Origin: Acanthaster planci
Taxonomy: Eukaryota > Echinodermata > Asteroidea > Valvatida > Acanthasteridae
Length of the DNA stretch: 64,000 bases
Direction: 5' to 3'
Assembly (NCBI RefSeq): GCF_001949145.1
Contig: NW_019091386.1
Location: 1,768,933-1,832,932, forward strand
The notes under the pieces were generated by a model that was not told where the DNA came from, ran no database searches, and worked only from the letters and a program-made list of their open reading frames with translations. The position numbers and the translations under genes are program-made. Below are positions 23,848 to 36,987 of this stretch, piece by piece (positions within the stretch are counted from its first letter, which is position 1; each line of letters begins with the position of its first letter).

Positions 23848-25345
23848 CTTCTTCTATATCATCCAGGGTATGTGTTCTTGATCTATTGAGCTTGGGCTCA
23901 TTTCCGCTTACGTTCGGCGCGGGCTGCGACGTCTTCTCTACGGGCGATCCCGGTACAGAGTCGGTGTGCTCCTGGTCGCTCTTCACGGGATCCTCCCTTG
24001 ATCTCCGGCGCCTGTCCAGCCAGTTCCACAGCCCGAGGCTCATCTTCCGGCTCCGCTTCTCCGCCGCAGCAATCTGCTCCGGGGTCTCCCTGTCTTGGTT
24101 GGCCTCCTGCGGGATGCAGACCGTGGCGCACCGGTCCCGCGAGTTGGGCGAGCGAGATCGGGCTACCTTGGCCACAAAGCGCGGCAGCGCCAGCAGTCCG
24201 AGAGACACCTTGCGGTTGTCCCGGACCGAATTGATCCGCTGCTGCAGGACGTCCTCCTCGGGGTCGTCGGGGCCCTTCTCAGGGTAAAACACATCCAGGA
24301 TCTCCTGGACCACTTTCTGCTGGAGCACCTCCAGCCCTGGGGCCACGTCGATCGGCCGCTGGCCCCGGCTGTCGGCCTTAAATATCCTTGCACCGTGTTC
24401 GATAAAAATAGCGGCGCACTCCCAGCGCTCCAGCGGGGACTGGGCGGCTACGTGAAGCGGCGTGGCGCCTCGGGAATCCTCAGCCTCGGGATCGGCGCCA
24501 TAACGCAGTAAGGTCTTGACAATCAGGCAGTTCCCCATCCGCGTGGCCAGATGCACGGCCGGCTTGACAAACCATTCCCGCACGGAGTTGATCTGGTTGG
24601 CGAAGTACTGAAGACCGTCAGGGTCAGTGCCGTTCGTCTGCTGGTTGGACGTCAGGCCCAGATCCTCTTGGAGTTCCACCCCTTCGCAGTTGGGGTCCAC
24701 GCCGCATTTGACCAGCAGGCGTACCACTTCGGTCGACCCGCAGGCTATGGCCAGGTGCAAGGCGTTCGTGAACACGCTCGGTTTGGGTGTTCCGTGGTGG
24801 GCGTCGTCCTCCTGGCTCCTCTCCCAATTGCTGATGAGGGCCGTGCTCTGATTCAGCAGCACCTGGACGGTCAGGCTATCGCTCCGAGGTCGGGCTTTCC
24901 TGGTCCCCGGACCAACCACGTCGTAATTGACGTTGAACAGGTTAAAGTGGGCGTGCAGAACCCTTGACACGGTGGCCACGTCGTTGAAGAGGATGGCCAT
25001 CCGCAGAACGTCCGCGTCCACGTTTGGGTTGCCGGTCACAGATTGGAGTTGCCTGACCAGCAGAGACATGTTGATGGTTAAAGCGGTGATGCAGGGCAGC
25101 GTTCTCAGATTGGACAAGGATGCCTTCCGTAGCCTGGATGGGAGGTGTCGGGAGCCCAGGAGGGGGCTCCTCAGCTCCACGCGACTGCTACCATCCAACG
25201 ACAGCAAGGCCTTCGGAGCAAGGGAAGTTGAGCGGCGATGGCTGAGGAGGGTCGGCTGTAGGGAGGCACGTCGACACGGTAAATCCTTGGTACTCGGGTC
25301 AACTCCTTCCATTCTCATCGTAATCACCTCTACCATCCGCCTGGC
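23848..25345 (-). CDS. Exon 2: end of PTB-like domain plus ankyrin repeats
   Basis: This 1498-nt exon has an acceptor TTTTTTGCTTTCAG|GCC and a donor GAAG|GTAAGA. It enters in phase 0 and leaves in phase 1, and encodes residues 134-632. The first 14 residues look like the C-terminal helix of the PTB fold begun in exon 1. A Ser/Arg-rich linker follows, then ankyrin-type helix pairs at about 244-273 (degenerate), 324-353 (ALHLAIACGSTEVVRLLVKC), 395-423 (AVHLATRMGNCLIVKTLLRY), 424-457 (ATPLHVAAQS) and a half repeat near 458-478. Two insertions separate the repeats. The tail (about 490-630) is charged and probably disordered, with basic and SP/SR-rich patches. Ankyrin repeats are protein-binding scaffolds; no enzymatic motif is visible. 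Long open frames on the opposite strand are shadows of the high GC content. Confidence 0.93.
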
Positions 25346-25822
25346 CTGAAAGCAAAAAAGATAACAGCTAGACCTCAAGTTTGTACAGTTCCAAACATGA
25401 ATGAGACATTCATTATTCTGTTAGTGAGATTTCAAACTAGAGAAGTATTGGGTAACATCAAGCAAAGATGATTTATTTGAGTCGAAATCCAAAGGGATAA
25501 CATTCCACATTTCGATAATGTATGTTCCATTTCGAGAACCTATTCAATTTTTGTTCATGGCAATTGTTTGTGGTATTGCACGCACAGTCTGCTGTCACTG
25601 TGATCCGGAAAAGTGTCATCTCTATCTCGGACAAGGATTCTAACATCTCGGGACACGAATTCCAGATCAACCCGCCCAAAGAGTTTCTAGATTGTGAGAT
25701 ATATGCATGCATGCAGGCCTTTGACATGTGCTATATCGAGACAAACTACTTTAAGAACAAAATACTTCATTTTGCCAATCAACAACAGGCCTCGCACTTA
25801 AGGTTTTTTACACTGGCCCACC

Positions 25823-25852
25823 GGGCTAGTAAATGGAGTTTTTTACTAGCCC
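25823..25852. repeat. 11-bp inverted repeat (GGGCTAGTAAA)
   Basis: GGGCTAGTAAA, an 8-nt spacer, then TTTACTAGCCC. A further GGGCTAGT lies about 40 bp to the right. It may be the core of an old transposon terminus. Confidence 0.6.
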
Positions 25853-26655
25853 CGGCTGTTTTTACAAGACAATGACCGTCGGGCTAGTGCTAAGGTCGAG
25901 CCCTGAACAACTATAATTGTAAAACGATCGTTATCCCACCAATCATTTCGCCCTTTCGAGATGGCCGTACTTACTTTCCCATCTCCATGCACCCTTCCAA
26001 TGTATTAAAAGTTGACTTTCATTATTCTGCATGCGGTCTGGTGAGGAGAGATTCGTGCTGAAATATCCTTACGTACCCAAAACCCGCCAAAAGAATTTGT
26101 CTCACATGAGCACTTTGTATGAGGGCGAGGTCGGCTTATGAAGTCAACGCTTGAAGATAAATGATGCCCCATAGTCACATCAATACGGTGCAGGTGAACG
26201 TACGTGTTGTCGATATTATCTTTCCGTGGGCGAGTGGAGTGCGCACCCATATAGTAAATTGCATCGTTGGGCATTCTCGAGGAGAGTTGTTCGGATGCAG
26301 AATAGAGTTGGCATTATGACTAATTGAGCCTGGAGCTAAGAAATGACGGTGTTTGAGCTCTATGCGCTTGCCAAGCGCGTGCTAACTCTATGAAATGATG
26401 CGTAAGGATTAACGAATAATTATCGAATATCTTAACTGTGGGTACAACCAAAGAATCGACTCCACTCCATGACCAAGTCTGGAAATGCGGTACCGCATTA
26501 AACTTGTCTGCCATTTCAAGCGTGTTGGTTCTGCAAAGCAAATTTAAGTGGTCGTATCGAGTTTCAATTTGTTAATTCTGATACGAAATTAATACCTTTT
26601 GAGAAATATTTCTGAGTGGGGCTCGCAAACATTTCAAAAAGTGGAACGGACTGCG

Positions 26656-26831
26656 AATACGGGCAATTCACAATAGTGCGCCATGAAGAGCTTGCAACGC
26701 GTTGGCCAATCACAACCCGCAAAATCTGTCGACCCTTTCGAAACACGCATTTGGTCCACAGATTTCTCGCATTGTGAGTGGCCAACGCGTTGCAAACTCT
26801 TGGTGGCGCACTTTTGTGAAACGGCCGTATT
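26656..26831. mobile_element. 176-bp palindromic MITE, copy 2
   Basis: The ends (AATACGGG..CCGTATT), internal blocks (AATTCACAATAGTGCGCC, TTGCAACGCGTTGG) and exact length match the copy at 13985-14160. The two differ by scattered substitutions, so they are not a recent duplication. Confidence 0.88.
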
Positions 26832-29800
26832 TCATTGGGAATGTTGAATAAAAAAATACAACCTGAGCGTGTACTACACCATGACGGGATAGACACATTT
26901 ACTTTATTTACGTCCTTCTAGTATTTCTGACAAAAGATTAGCATCTTTGAGTAATTCCTTTTGATTGCGAATCTATTGCTCTTTTGAGAGCACCCGGTTA
27001 GCGTAGCGCTGATAACCTGTATTCGTAACTGATAGGAAACCTGTTTTATGGCTGAAATAGATAGGTGCTTGAACTTACATTCCATATTTGAAAACATGTT
27101 AAATACAGGGTGAGTACCATTTACATACATCTCAGGGAATTTCTGTGTTGTTTGGCTCATCAGCGTCAACGGTTTTTTCAATTTCCATCCCGCGTCACTT
27201 TAAAAGGGAAAAACAATGATTACAAAATTGCACCCCGTGGGTTCGTGATTACAACAAATACGCAGCACTCGCTGTCTGCGCGAACGATTTCGAGCATTTT
27301 GGCCGGCACGATGTGGTCGCATTCCTAAGTGTGGTCCAGAAATGTTGACATAGAATTCAGTTTTATTTTCCCTGCCGTGCGACTATGAAATACGATGCAC
27401 GACCACCAGAAAAATGTACATTGACTGATGCAGACCCCCCCACAACAATATGTACAGGTATTCAAAAAGTGGAGAGCTAAATAAACAAAGGGCTGGAGTG
27501 AAGGGAGCAACTTACACAAATTAAAGAGGAAGACGGATAAATTACACTTCTCCAGACGGACTATTACATGTATTTTAGTATTAAACGCAGTTGCGAGATT
27601 GAAACACAGGAACAACATCCCTTTAATGAACAACGTTGCCATTTCAATGGCATGTGTCTGGAGTGAGGCTCACGGAACGCCACCGCACACCGCTAACCTG
27701 TGCGGACCGAGTTTATCACATAGTTTGCCCAAGGTTTCGCACAATTTAAAGGGGAAGTGTAGCTAAGAAATGGCTTCCAATCGAGGGCTCTGCAGCCGCC
27801 GATCTGAGTTTCCGTTTTCGATATTTTTTTCGAACAGTGGCTTGTATTTATCTTGAGAATTCAAAAGATCTCCAGACCAACTTCCGATGCTTGGGGCTGT
27901 CTGAGCATCACAGGCAAAATGCAGGCCCGCATTACGCAAACGGGGAACAAGTCTAGTCTCTGCAGTACACAATATGCACAGCTGGATAAATACCGCTGTA
28001 TAACTTAACGACACGAAGACACCTTACCTACATGGGATGGTCAGTACCTCGCGCACGGCATCTGAAATGGTCGAAACGATCTAGGCCATGCCAACAACGA
28101 TACGGAAACCCCGACGGGATAAACAGCTCCGGAGTAGTAAGGACCGATAACCGGACAAAACTCCGACATTGGTATATCCACCACTGATTTGGGGCGGCTA
28201 AACATAGAGCGCCCTCAACCCTCGCAAAAGACGGAATGCCGCAGCCATGACACGCAAGGACTTTTTTGTTACTCGTGAGAACACTGCACGCAGGCACAAT
28301 GCTTTGCACATGTACACAGCGGTAATTGGTAAGGCCAGAGTGCAGTGGAATTTCTTTTCGCGGGAGTTGGAGAGAGAGGCGGGGGGAGGGAGGCTGAGGT
28401 GACTCGCCGGGCGGCTTATTTGTCACTGAAATTCTCGAGACGGGCGCAGTCGGCGGGATGTCGGGGATACGTCGCGGCAAATTGGAAGCGACAGCTTCAG
28501 AAAAAAAATCACTGTGGGCAGTGAATGCGTGTAATGCACCATTCACACTAATAGTTCATTCATTAAAAGCTATAACACGCCGTACCGTATTCTAGGCTGT
28601 TTCACTTTTTGTTGTACTTGGGAAACCAGGAATCGTGTTCCTAGGTTTAACGGTTCAATTGGCAAAGGAGCCAATAGGGGCGTAATTTCCTTGGGTCCCA
28701 TCCCACAGGAAATACATGTTATGAAAGGCTTCTCTTATGGTCCATGTCAAGTTGTGAATGCTTTTAAATTTCGATAGTTCCCACAATGTTGTTGACACAC
28801 CAGCCCAAACATTCAACACAAGACAAACACATGCGATGTTATGTGTCGAAATCGTGGTCTGAAATAAGAATAATATGCGTGGGCTACCGTCAGTTTCTCC
28901 GACCAATCGACCAAAACTTTGGAGAAAATCCGAAACTAACAAAAACTGATAATTTTGAAGTAGCCCCCAAACACGCAAAAAGTTCTCAGTATATTGTCCC
29001 TTTTTAGTTTTCGGAAATAACTTTTCTCCATAACTGTCGGAAATTTTATATTATTTTTCTGGTCTTTTTTCAATGAAAATCCCCCACCCCCTGAAAAAAA
29101 TTGGTCATTTTCCTTTTGTATTTCGTAGAGTCATCTTAAGAACTATCCGAAGAACCTTACGAGAGATTAAAAAAAATAAGCGAGAGCAAAATAGAATGTA
29201 CAATTGAATGGCACAGCCAAGATACTTTTTAAACGCTTTATGCTCCACTGTCCCTTTAAAACTGCGACCTCGTGTGGGGGCCGTACGGGTTACAACTCGT
29301 CTATTAATAAGGTGAGGTGAGCCCTTTTCAACCTGAAGTCGTTTTTGTCTGGCACGTGGCTCGGAAGCGAAACTAATCGTCTGCCAAAACAGTTCCGTTC
29401 TGAAAAAAGGCAATAAATATTTGTTTCGAGTTTTCCGATATCACGAGCATCAAACACTCAGATGAGTGCGAATGGTTTGGGCAATTGGTTGGGTATAAAA
29501 GGTGGATTTTCTGCCGGTCCCTTATTTTTTAAGTTGTAACTTAGACATAAGCCTAATTTTCGCAATATTCAGTGAGGTAATCTTTTCTTTCCAGTGAATT
29601 GGACAGAAATCACTGTCACTATGTATAATGAAGGAAACGATTAAAACAGAAACAAAGATAAGGAAAAGAGAGATCAATCGTGGTGGGAATTCCCGTCTTC
29701 GATAGGAGGAATGTCATCCCGTCTTGTCTTGTCTACGGTTCCAGGGTGATCATGGGTGAATGTTCACGCGCTAGAAATAATTAAAGAGACATCACTGGCA

Positions 29801-32800
29801 GCTTTGTCACATCAACGTTTTGGAGTCAAACGTAAAAGGGCATTATCGAATGACAAAACCCCACCCCCATTTTCCCTGGAAATCCCACTCACTTGAGGAA
29901 ACATAATTTGCCTTGGTTCTCAGACCGGAAATGTCTAAGGACGGCTGAGTAGGGTTAGCCGCTAATTTCATTTTGGGGACCAGATTTGTTATTCCGAAAC
30001 GAATGCCGCAAGACGTGGATGATGAAAGCATAAATTACAGTGCAGACGCGCTCACGTTACAACGTGACAAGTGACTGGACGCAAGGCATTCAACTGCAAT
30101 GGACGTCGCTGTGGAGACAGTTATAATAAAAGCTCAGAACATACAGGTCCACTCAGTCAGCTGGGTGTAGATGTTGCAAAGGTTATGTAGTCGAACAAGA
30201 GAAAAATGTTTAATAGGGAAAAAGGCAAGCTACAGTGCGGACCCAACGCCGTTACTTGGAGGAATGGGCGTACGGTAGGATTGCGCGGTTTGTCCTCTCC
30301 TTTTATACGTTGCCCTGCCGTCAAGCACACATCAACTTCAAACACTCGTGACAATTTCCATCGCTCAGTATTAGGAGTACTGGCGAGGAAATAATCAGGG
30401 CTTCCGCTTCTGCATTTTCCCCGAGTAATACGACAAAGGTTCTCTCAGTGCTTCAGCGCCTCACAACCCAATACCTGGAAACCGTCTAATTTGAACCTTA
30501 TTCGTGAACTAGGCATCCCGATTCTCAGCTGTCACAAATTCCAAATGCCGAGCGTGCGTTGCATGCCTGCGCTAACCCCAAAGTATCTCTATGCTGCGCC
30601 CAGCAAATTAACCCCAAAGACACAGACACGCGGAAAACAAAATGCGGTATTGCAGTTATGTTCGGTTGATGATAATTGTATTTGACAAGGCAGGGCTCCA
30701 GTCTAATAACAAACGGGCACCCTAAACAACGCCCTCTTTTGTTGACAGCTCTGCACTCAACGCCAATCTTCAGTCGCCAACTCGCAGTGCACGGTTTGAA
30801 TCTTCACCCGACAGCTTTGCGTCAACTTTCATGCCTCTACATAAGGTGGCATGAAAAATGATTGATGCCATCACGGCATCATGTCTTAACAAACACAGCA
30901 GTGAAACAATATCAGAATAAAATTCCTGACCTTTTCAAACGAAGTGGAACTTTATTGTTCAATGACGTGACATTAAACACCAGTAACAGTAACTGCGCTT
31001 TGATTTAAAATCGTGAATCGTATTCAGAGCAGTGAACATTCTGTGAAGTACGATAGTTTTTGACTTCTTATAATAAGCCAGGGCTATGTCAATTTCAATA
31101 AACTCGCAACCGTTCTTCGAATTATATCTTTCATTTAACCGCTGTGCTCAGTGAAGCTTTGGAGATACAGCATTAAGGTTTAAAATGATGAATGACTTAA
31201 GCTTCTCTGTTGTCAGTATCTGTTTCGATATGCATTTGGCAAGATCACCGAATGAGTAGCTGATGTGTAATATGATACGTTTACGTTACTTAACACACAT
31301 CTTTTGAACTTATAGCCCTAGGATTTTTTTTTACTTTAACAGTCATGTGGTACATTGTGAATGTACCAGTAACGACTGAACTGACAAGAATACTCAACTT
31401 TTCGAAAAAACTGAAAAGTTAATATGGAGAAGAATACACTTTTTGTTAATTAGTTTTACCAGAAAATTAAAACGTATTGTTGACGCCTTCGACCGTGAAC
31501 CCGTCGCCACACAAGACTGGCACTTCTTGTTGTTTCTGAGCAAGTTTTGTGATAACGGCTGTAAGAAGATATTTCTTGGTGGATTTTAAGCCTAGGGTCT
31601 GGCTGCCAGTGTATCCCACTTTCCCACATGGAAATTATTTGAAAGTGGAACCATATGTAAAGAGTGCTCGAGTCTAAATAGGTTAAGCTAAACATTTGGG
31701 GGATATAGTGTATTGATACCTTTAATACCTTCCAGGTCAGTGAAATCGAGTACATCATGTCTGACGTGCGTTAGCAATCAATGCTCAACAAAGCGCAAAT
31801 GCGCCTGTGATTTACCGATGCCGTCCGAAGGAAACTAAATTGGTTCCTTATGTGATTGTATTCTATGCTTTCCCATTGGATGTGATTCATGTTCTTTCAC
31901 GTGCCGTAGCTTCATCCTTTCCATTCAGTCCCCTGTTTAGCCAGACTGATGCGGTGCCTTCAATTGAAATCTGCAGTTGCGTCTCTGCTTTGGAGTACCG
32001 GTACACAAGGGCAGGGATGAATACGCGCCTCGTTTAGGGTGAGAGAAGACCATGACAGTATCAAAATTTAGTCAAGCATACCCGTTACTGTAAAGTTCAA
32101 TGAGACACCTTAACGGTATAATTTTACAGTGTGTACTTTTCCCATCATTTTACACATGCCGCTCTATTTTGGACAAGTAGACAACACTAAGTGAATATTA
32201 AAAATATACTTTAGATAAATAAATTATTTGCTCGGTTAACTGGCGTAATAAACCAACAATGCGAGGCAAAAAATGACCAAAGCAAGTAGATATACACAAA
32301 AGACATAGCTGGAAATAAGACACTCCTGTCTAATGTGAAGTCACTCTCTTCCGTTGACTACAGGAATTTGCATTAGTAAAAGAAAAAAAACACGAAAGAC
32401 CTCTGAAATGCTATTACGGCGACTGCCATGGAAGTAAAATCGGACAAAAGTGTGCAGAGCTATTAGATTAAAAATTTATTCAAGGACCGACTTCATTCCA
32501 CAAAATCTCCAAAGCACTGAACACTCATTAAGTGCGCCGTACAGAAGACGTTCACAATGTCAATTTCTCGACCAATGCGTGAGGGTGCCCTTGTTCTGAG
32601 GTCTCCTTGCAGCCTCACTGGGTGCAGAGATGGGCCAATGCCTTTCAAAGGACTTTTATAAAGCCCTGATGGCAATGCGGACACCCTGACTCGACCTTGT
32701 ATTCCTTGAAATAAACTCTATCCAGTGAGCTAGATTAGAATTGAGCCAGGTCGGTGTTTCAGGGTTGCATGCTGAAAATGAATGTCATTCGAGACCGTCA

Positions 32801-35800
32801 ATACGCGTGCACGGTCGGCCGTCAACGCGGCCACAAACCCACATTGAACATGTTCGAACTGGCTTGATGTCACATGCCTTGTCCTCGAATGACCTTGCCT
32901 TTTCGAAATACCGAACAAACTCATGACGTAACGCAACCCAACGAGTCGCCTCATCCTGGCCAGTGCCCCGTTTGGTTCAGGAAATGGCGAACCCTGCAGT
33001 CAAGCTATCGGCTTCTGTCACCTTGCCACCACAAACAAGCATCTTCTAGTTTTCAGAAGAGCTGCAGGTGGACTGTTTATTCCTGACATCTATTTTTAGC
33101 AGTTGAGCAATCCGACCATAGTATCGTCTGCGTTCATTTTGGAGGTCCGCTACGTGCATCAACCTCGGGTAAGTGATAATAACACCGTAACTGGAGTAAA
33201 ATGTAACTGCACCCATGGCAACGCAGCCCCCCTGACGTCAAGTCGTTGCTTCAGCGAGAGTGCAGAGACATTTCCTCCAAATCGTGCAAAGATCATTGTC
33301 AACACAATGTATCGGGGCTTGCTTAGTGCGCCCGAATTTCAGGATCTAACTCTCTCTCTGCTGTGAATGTGAGCACACATACGCTGATTTTAGTGATTTA
33401 GGCGGACGGCACGCCGCGGTTAAAAGGTAAATAAAAATCGTGTCAGAGAAATCACTTCCGACATTTTCAGTGAAATAGAAAGCACGGATTAATTGCAACC
33501 AGGGTTGACACGGTAAAGCAGAATTTCTGATTACAGGGTTGAAAGCAACCCGCCCCTCTTCAAAACAAACTTAATTTGGGGAAATCTGTTTTGGCATCCC
33601 TCCAATTCATTTCTGCGCCGACTGTTACACAAGATTGGCTGGATTCATTCAATTTTATACACGCACTCTCCGGTGCGCCTTTTTTTTCACCCTCGAATCT
33701 GAGCTGATCTCCACCGTGCCATGCACAAACCGTTATGTACTCTACACGGCCCCCTGCACAAAAACCGGTCGAGGAGAAACGAGGCTACAGCGAACTTGAA
33801 TGCGATACACGGCCGGGAAATGCCATTCACAGAATACTCGTTACTTCAGGAAGATCCTCCCGCAGGGTCTTTCCTCCGAGGAATAGCGTCGGGGAGGCAG
33901 CCTGCAAAATGCCAACCTTTTCCCCCCAGTCCATACGTGCCCTTTTTCTCTGTCGTCGAGAAGAAAAGAGAAGTGTGCTCAAGTAAAGATTTGGTTTACT
34001 TGAACTGATGGATTGGAAACTTTGGGACTTAAAGGAGCTGTGTGTGGTTAAAACCTGCACTTGATTAATTTTGTCCATTTTTCGATCGGGCGCCAGTAAA
34101 CAACATACTGCTGTTTTCTTTGCTGATGTTGTTCTCATTGCTTATCATAACATGGATCCAGATTAGACCGTAACTACTGCATTTCATTTGGATGAGTATT
34201 CTATATCTAGATGGCAAGATCGGTCTAGTTTGTTCCCATGGGAGGCTTCTAAACAATAAAACGTAAACCGTACATCGCTTCATCTAATAGACGAACATAC
34301 TTTCGAATACGAATGTTACTTTCAGGCTGAAAAACATATTCCCAAAGTTTGCCAGATGCGGCTCTAGGCGGTGCACTACTACAACCACACACTAACAGAT
34401 AGTACCACCGATATATTGTTAATATATGTAGTATGCGTGCATAGGGTCACGTTAATATCGCTTTGTGCTCGAGTACTCCCCCCATCGGTGACAAATGGAT
34501 AGGCGGGACCGACAGTCGAACACCAATTTCGCCATGAACAACCTGCATCACACGCCCACGCGAAAACCCTACAGACTCGCTTAATAACGCGTGCGCGCAG
34601 CCTCACCATAAGAGAGCGAACAAGCATTGCATACGGATGTCGTTTCAAAGACGAACACAACCTCGATTCCATGGGCTATGTGCGCATTCCTTCTCTAAGA
34701 TTGCGTAAGGCATGGCAGGAACCAACAAGATTGTACCCAAGGGAAAGAGGTTGTGAAGCTCGCTACTTGGTGAAAACAGGGTTTCCTTTCTTGTTCTTTC
34801 AAAAGCTCCCTCTGTTGAGAACTCATACAAGCGCATGCGCGCAAAAGTCTTACTATTTGCCTTTGTCTGTCAAAGGACAGCATGTAGATGGGGTACGAAG
34901 TAATACTTACGTAATTGTATATAGCGCTTTACATTAATGAAATCACAAAGTGCAGAATTTAAGGTATTGAGTGAACATACTTCAATAATTTTTTAAATTA
35001 AGGTCATTTCAAAAGGCCAATGAACTACAAACCTGATTAGATTAAGATGTTACGGATTAAATTCGAATGTACAACATAACAAAAAATAAAATAACTTCAT
35101 TAGAGAAAATCATTCCATTTATTTTTATCTTGACCAAACGGAGAGATTGGCAGGTAATTCCATACAGCCAGCTAGAAATAACCATACAGACAAGCCGCAC
35201 CGCCCGACCGACTGACATAAATTGAAAAATAACTGTACCAACTAAATTTCATCTAACAAGAACCCTAACATTAACAGGACCGTTACGTGTTAACACAAAT
35301 TGTAACGGACGGTAACGTTTACTCATAATTCCGAAATCATAAATATCTTTGTCGTTATTACCCTAGACTCCGTGACTATGACATCCACATTTCATTCCTT
35401 GTCCAAAGACACTTTGGCCATGGCTGTAATAATCAAGAAAGAATACTTAATACCTAAACCAGGAAGGTCCCTGCCTACTCTAGACTTCTCTCCGACGCAA
35501 AACCTCGAAAATATGCAAATTTCGAGAGCCAACCTTGTCAACATTAATTTAGGCGTGGCCATACACGGATGGGGCAGACGCTGCCAGAGCAAAGTGTCAT
35601 ACATTTTTTTGCCGTTTATAATCAGATCAGATTACTCCCAAAGGTTTATAGGTTCATTTAATTTTAAACACAAGAAGCAGTACATGCACAAAACCGATAA
35701 ATAAAGGCTAACAATTCACTGTTTGGTGATGAATAAAAAACCTAGCTTAGGCAGATAAAACTGATTACAAAAAATCTTATAAATGTGAACTGTTACGGAA

Positions 35801-36937
35801 CTGTTTCTCATACGCATTTTCTGAGCGGGAATGTCCGCTGAGCGGATGTAACTATGGCTTACGACCAAACTAATGTATGGTACAAGATTGGCTCTGTGTT
35901 TCGGGAATTCGTTTGCTAGAATTTCGCGTACTATCAGGCAAAAGGAAAGGGTATCACGCAATATAAAAAAATCCCTCATGTGCAACGAAAAGGTTGACTG
36001 GCATACGCGAATAATAAAATGGACGCCTGTGGGTACGGAAAAGCGTGTATGCATAGAAAAATGTGTGTACAGAAACAACTTGACATCAGCACGTTCGGCA
36101 CCGAAGTGACCTTTAAAGGTAATGAAGACCAGACAGGCCATCAAACACCGCCAGAAGATTCCCTCTGACGGCCAAAATATTGCTGGAGAGTGACAGCTTC
36201 GCATTGATTCAGAGCAATACGTGTCTTCCTCGACAGCATCAGCCGGCCTGTGAGTGTGTTCCAGCCAGGACTGGTATCCCAGCACGCACCTTAACGCTGA
36301 GAGAAGTAGGAGGAAGTGACGCGCTACTAAAGCGAGGGTGGGGAAAAATTCTGCCCAACCCCGCAAAAAAAAAAAGCGCCTCGGCTGACAGCGTCCCACG
36401 CTCGGCGTGTTTGACAGTTTTCACTTCGCATTTAATGTGATTGCCGCGTGGCACTGCCTGGCGTATACGCACGGTCTGCTCTCAAACACGGCAGGGGTCT
36501 GATTATGGAAATCGAGTGCAACATGAAATTGAACGTGTACGTTACTGGGTCAACACTATCGTGGCTAACTGGAAGTGGGGTCTCTAGGGACGCGGGTAGT
36601 TAGGTTCGATTTGGGAGTCGACACAAATCGAATTCAGCCCATGTCTTTGTTAAACGACATTGATACAATCACAGCAAGTTTTTATCCCAGAATGGTGATT
36701 ATAAAGGTTACAATGTCGGACAGGTATTCAGACTACTAATTTATGCTTTTACTTATTACCAAAGAATACTTCCCGAGTTCTAATTTGTGGTCGAACACTA
36801 CAGACTACCACTGGGTTTATTAAAAAGCAATGTGAATCTATATACGCCGTGAACTTGTCAGGAAAAATCGTTCATAGTACTTCATCCTTGGTTATCCCGT
36901 TACATTTAAACTGAGACCATTCATGTAACGTTCTAGA

Positions 36938-36987
36938 GACGACAACGATGACGACGACGACGCCTGCCAGCCAGCCAGCCAGCCAGC
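36938..36987. repeat. Microsatellite: (ACG)n followed by (CCAG)n
   Basis: A GACGAC-type trinucleotide run (about 36938-36962) is followed by five CCAG tetranucleotide units (36966-36987). Confidence 0.85.

Noticed and set aside
23886-25349. Several plus-strand open frames across exon 2
   Set aside because: Shadows of the GC-rich coding exon. The minus-strand frame has ankyrin motifs, proper splice sites and phase continuity.
29491-29500. GTATAAAAGG as a core promoter (also a similar site near 42664)
   Set aside because: TATA-like words are common in AT-rich DNA, and no initiator, downstream frame or transcript support is visible.
33196-33215. RFX X-box-like CCCATGGCAAC
   Set aside because: Only a half site matches well, with no supporting context.
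36600-36620. GGTTCGATTTGGG as a tRNA B box
   Set aside because: There is no A box at the right distance and no cloverleaf pairing.
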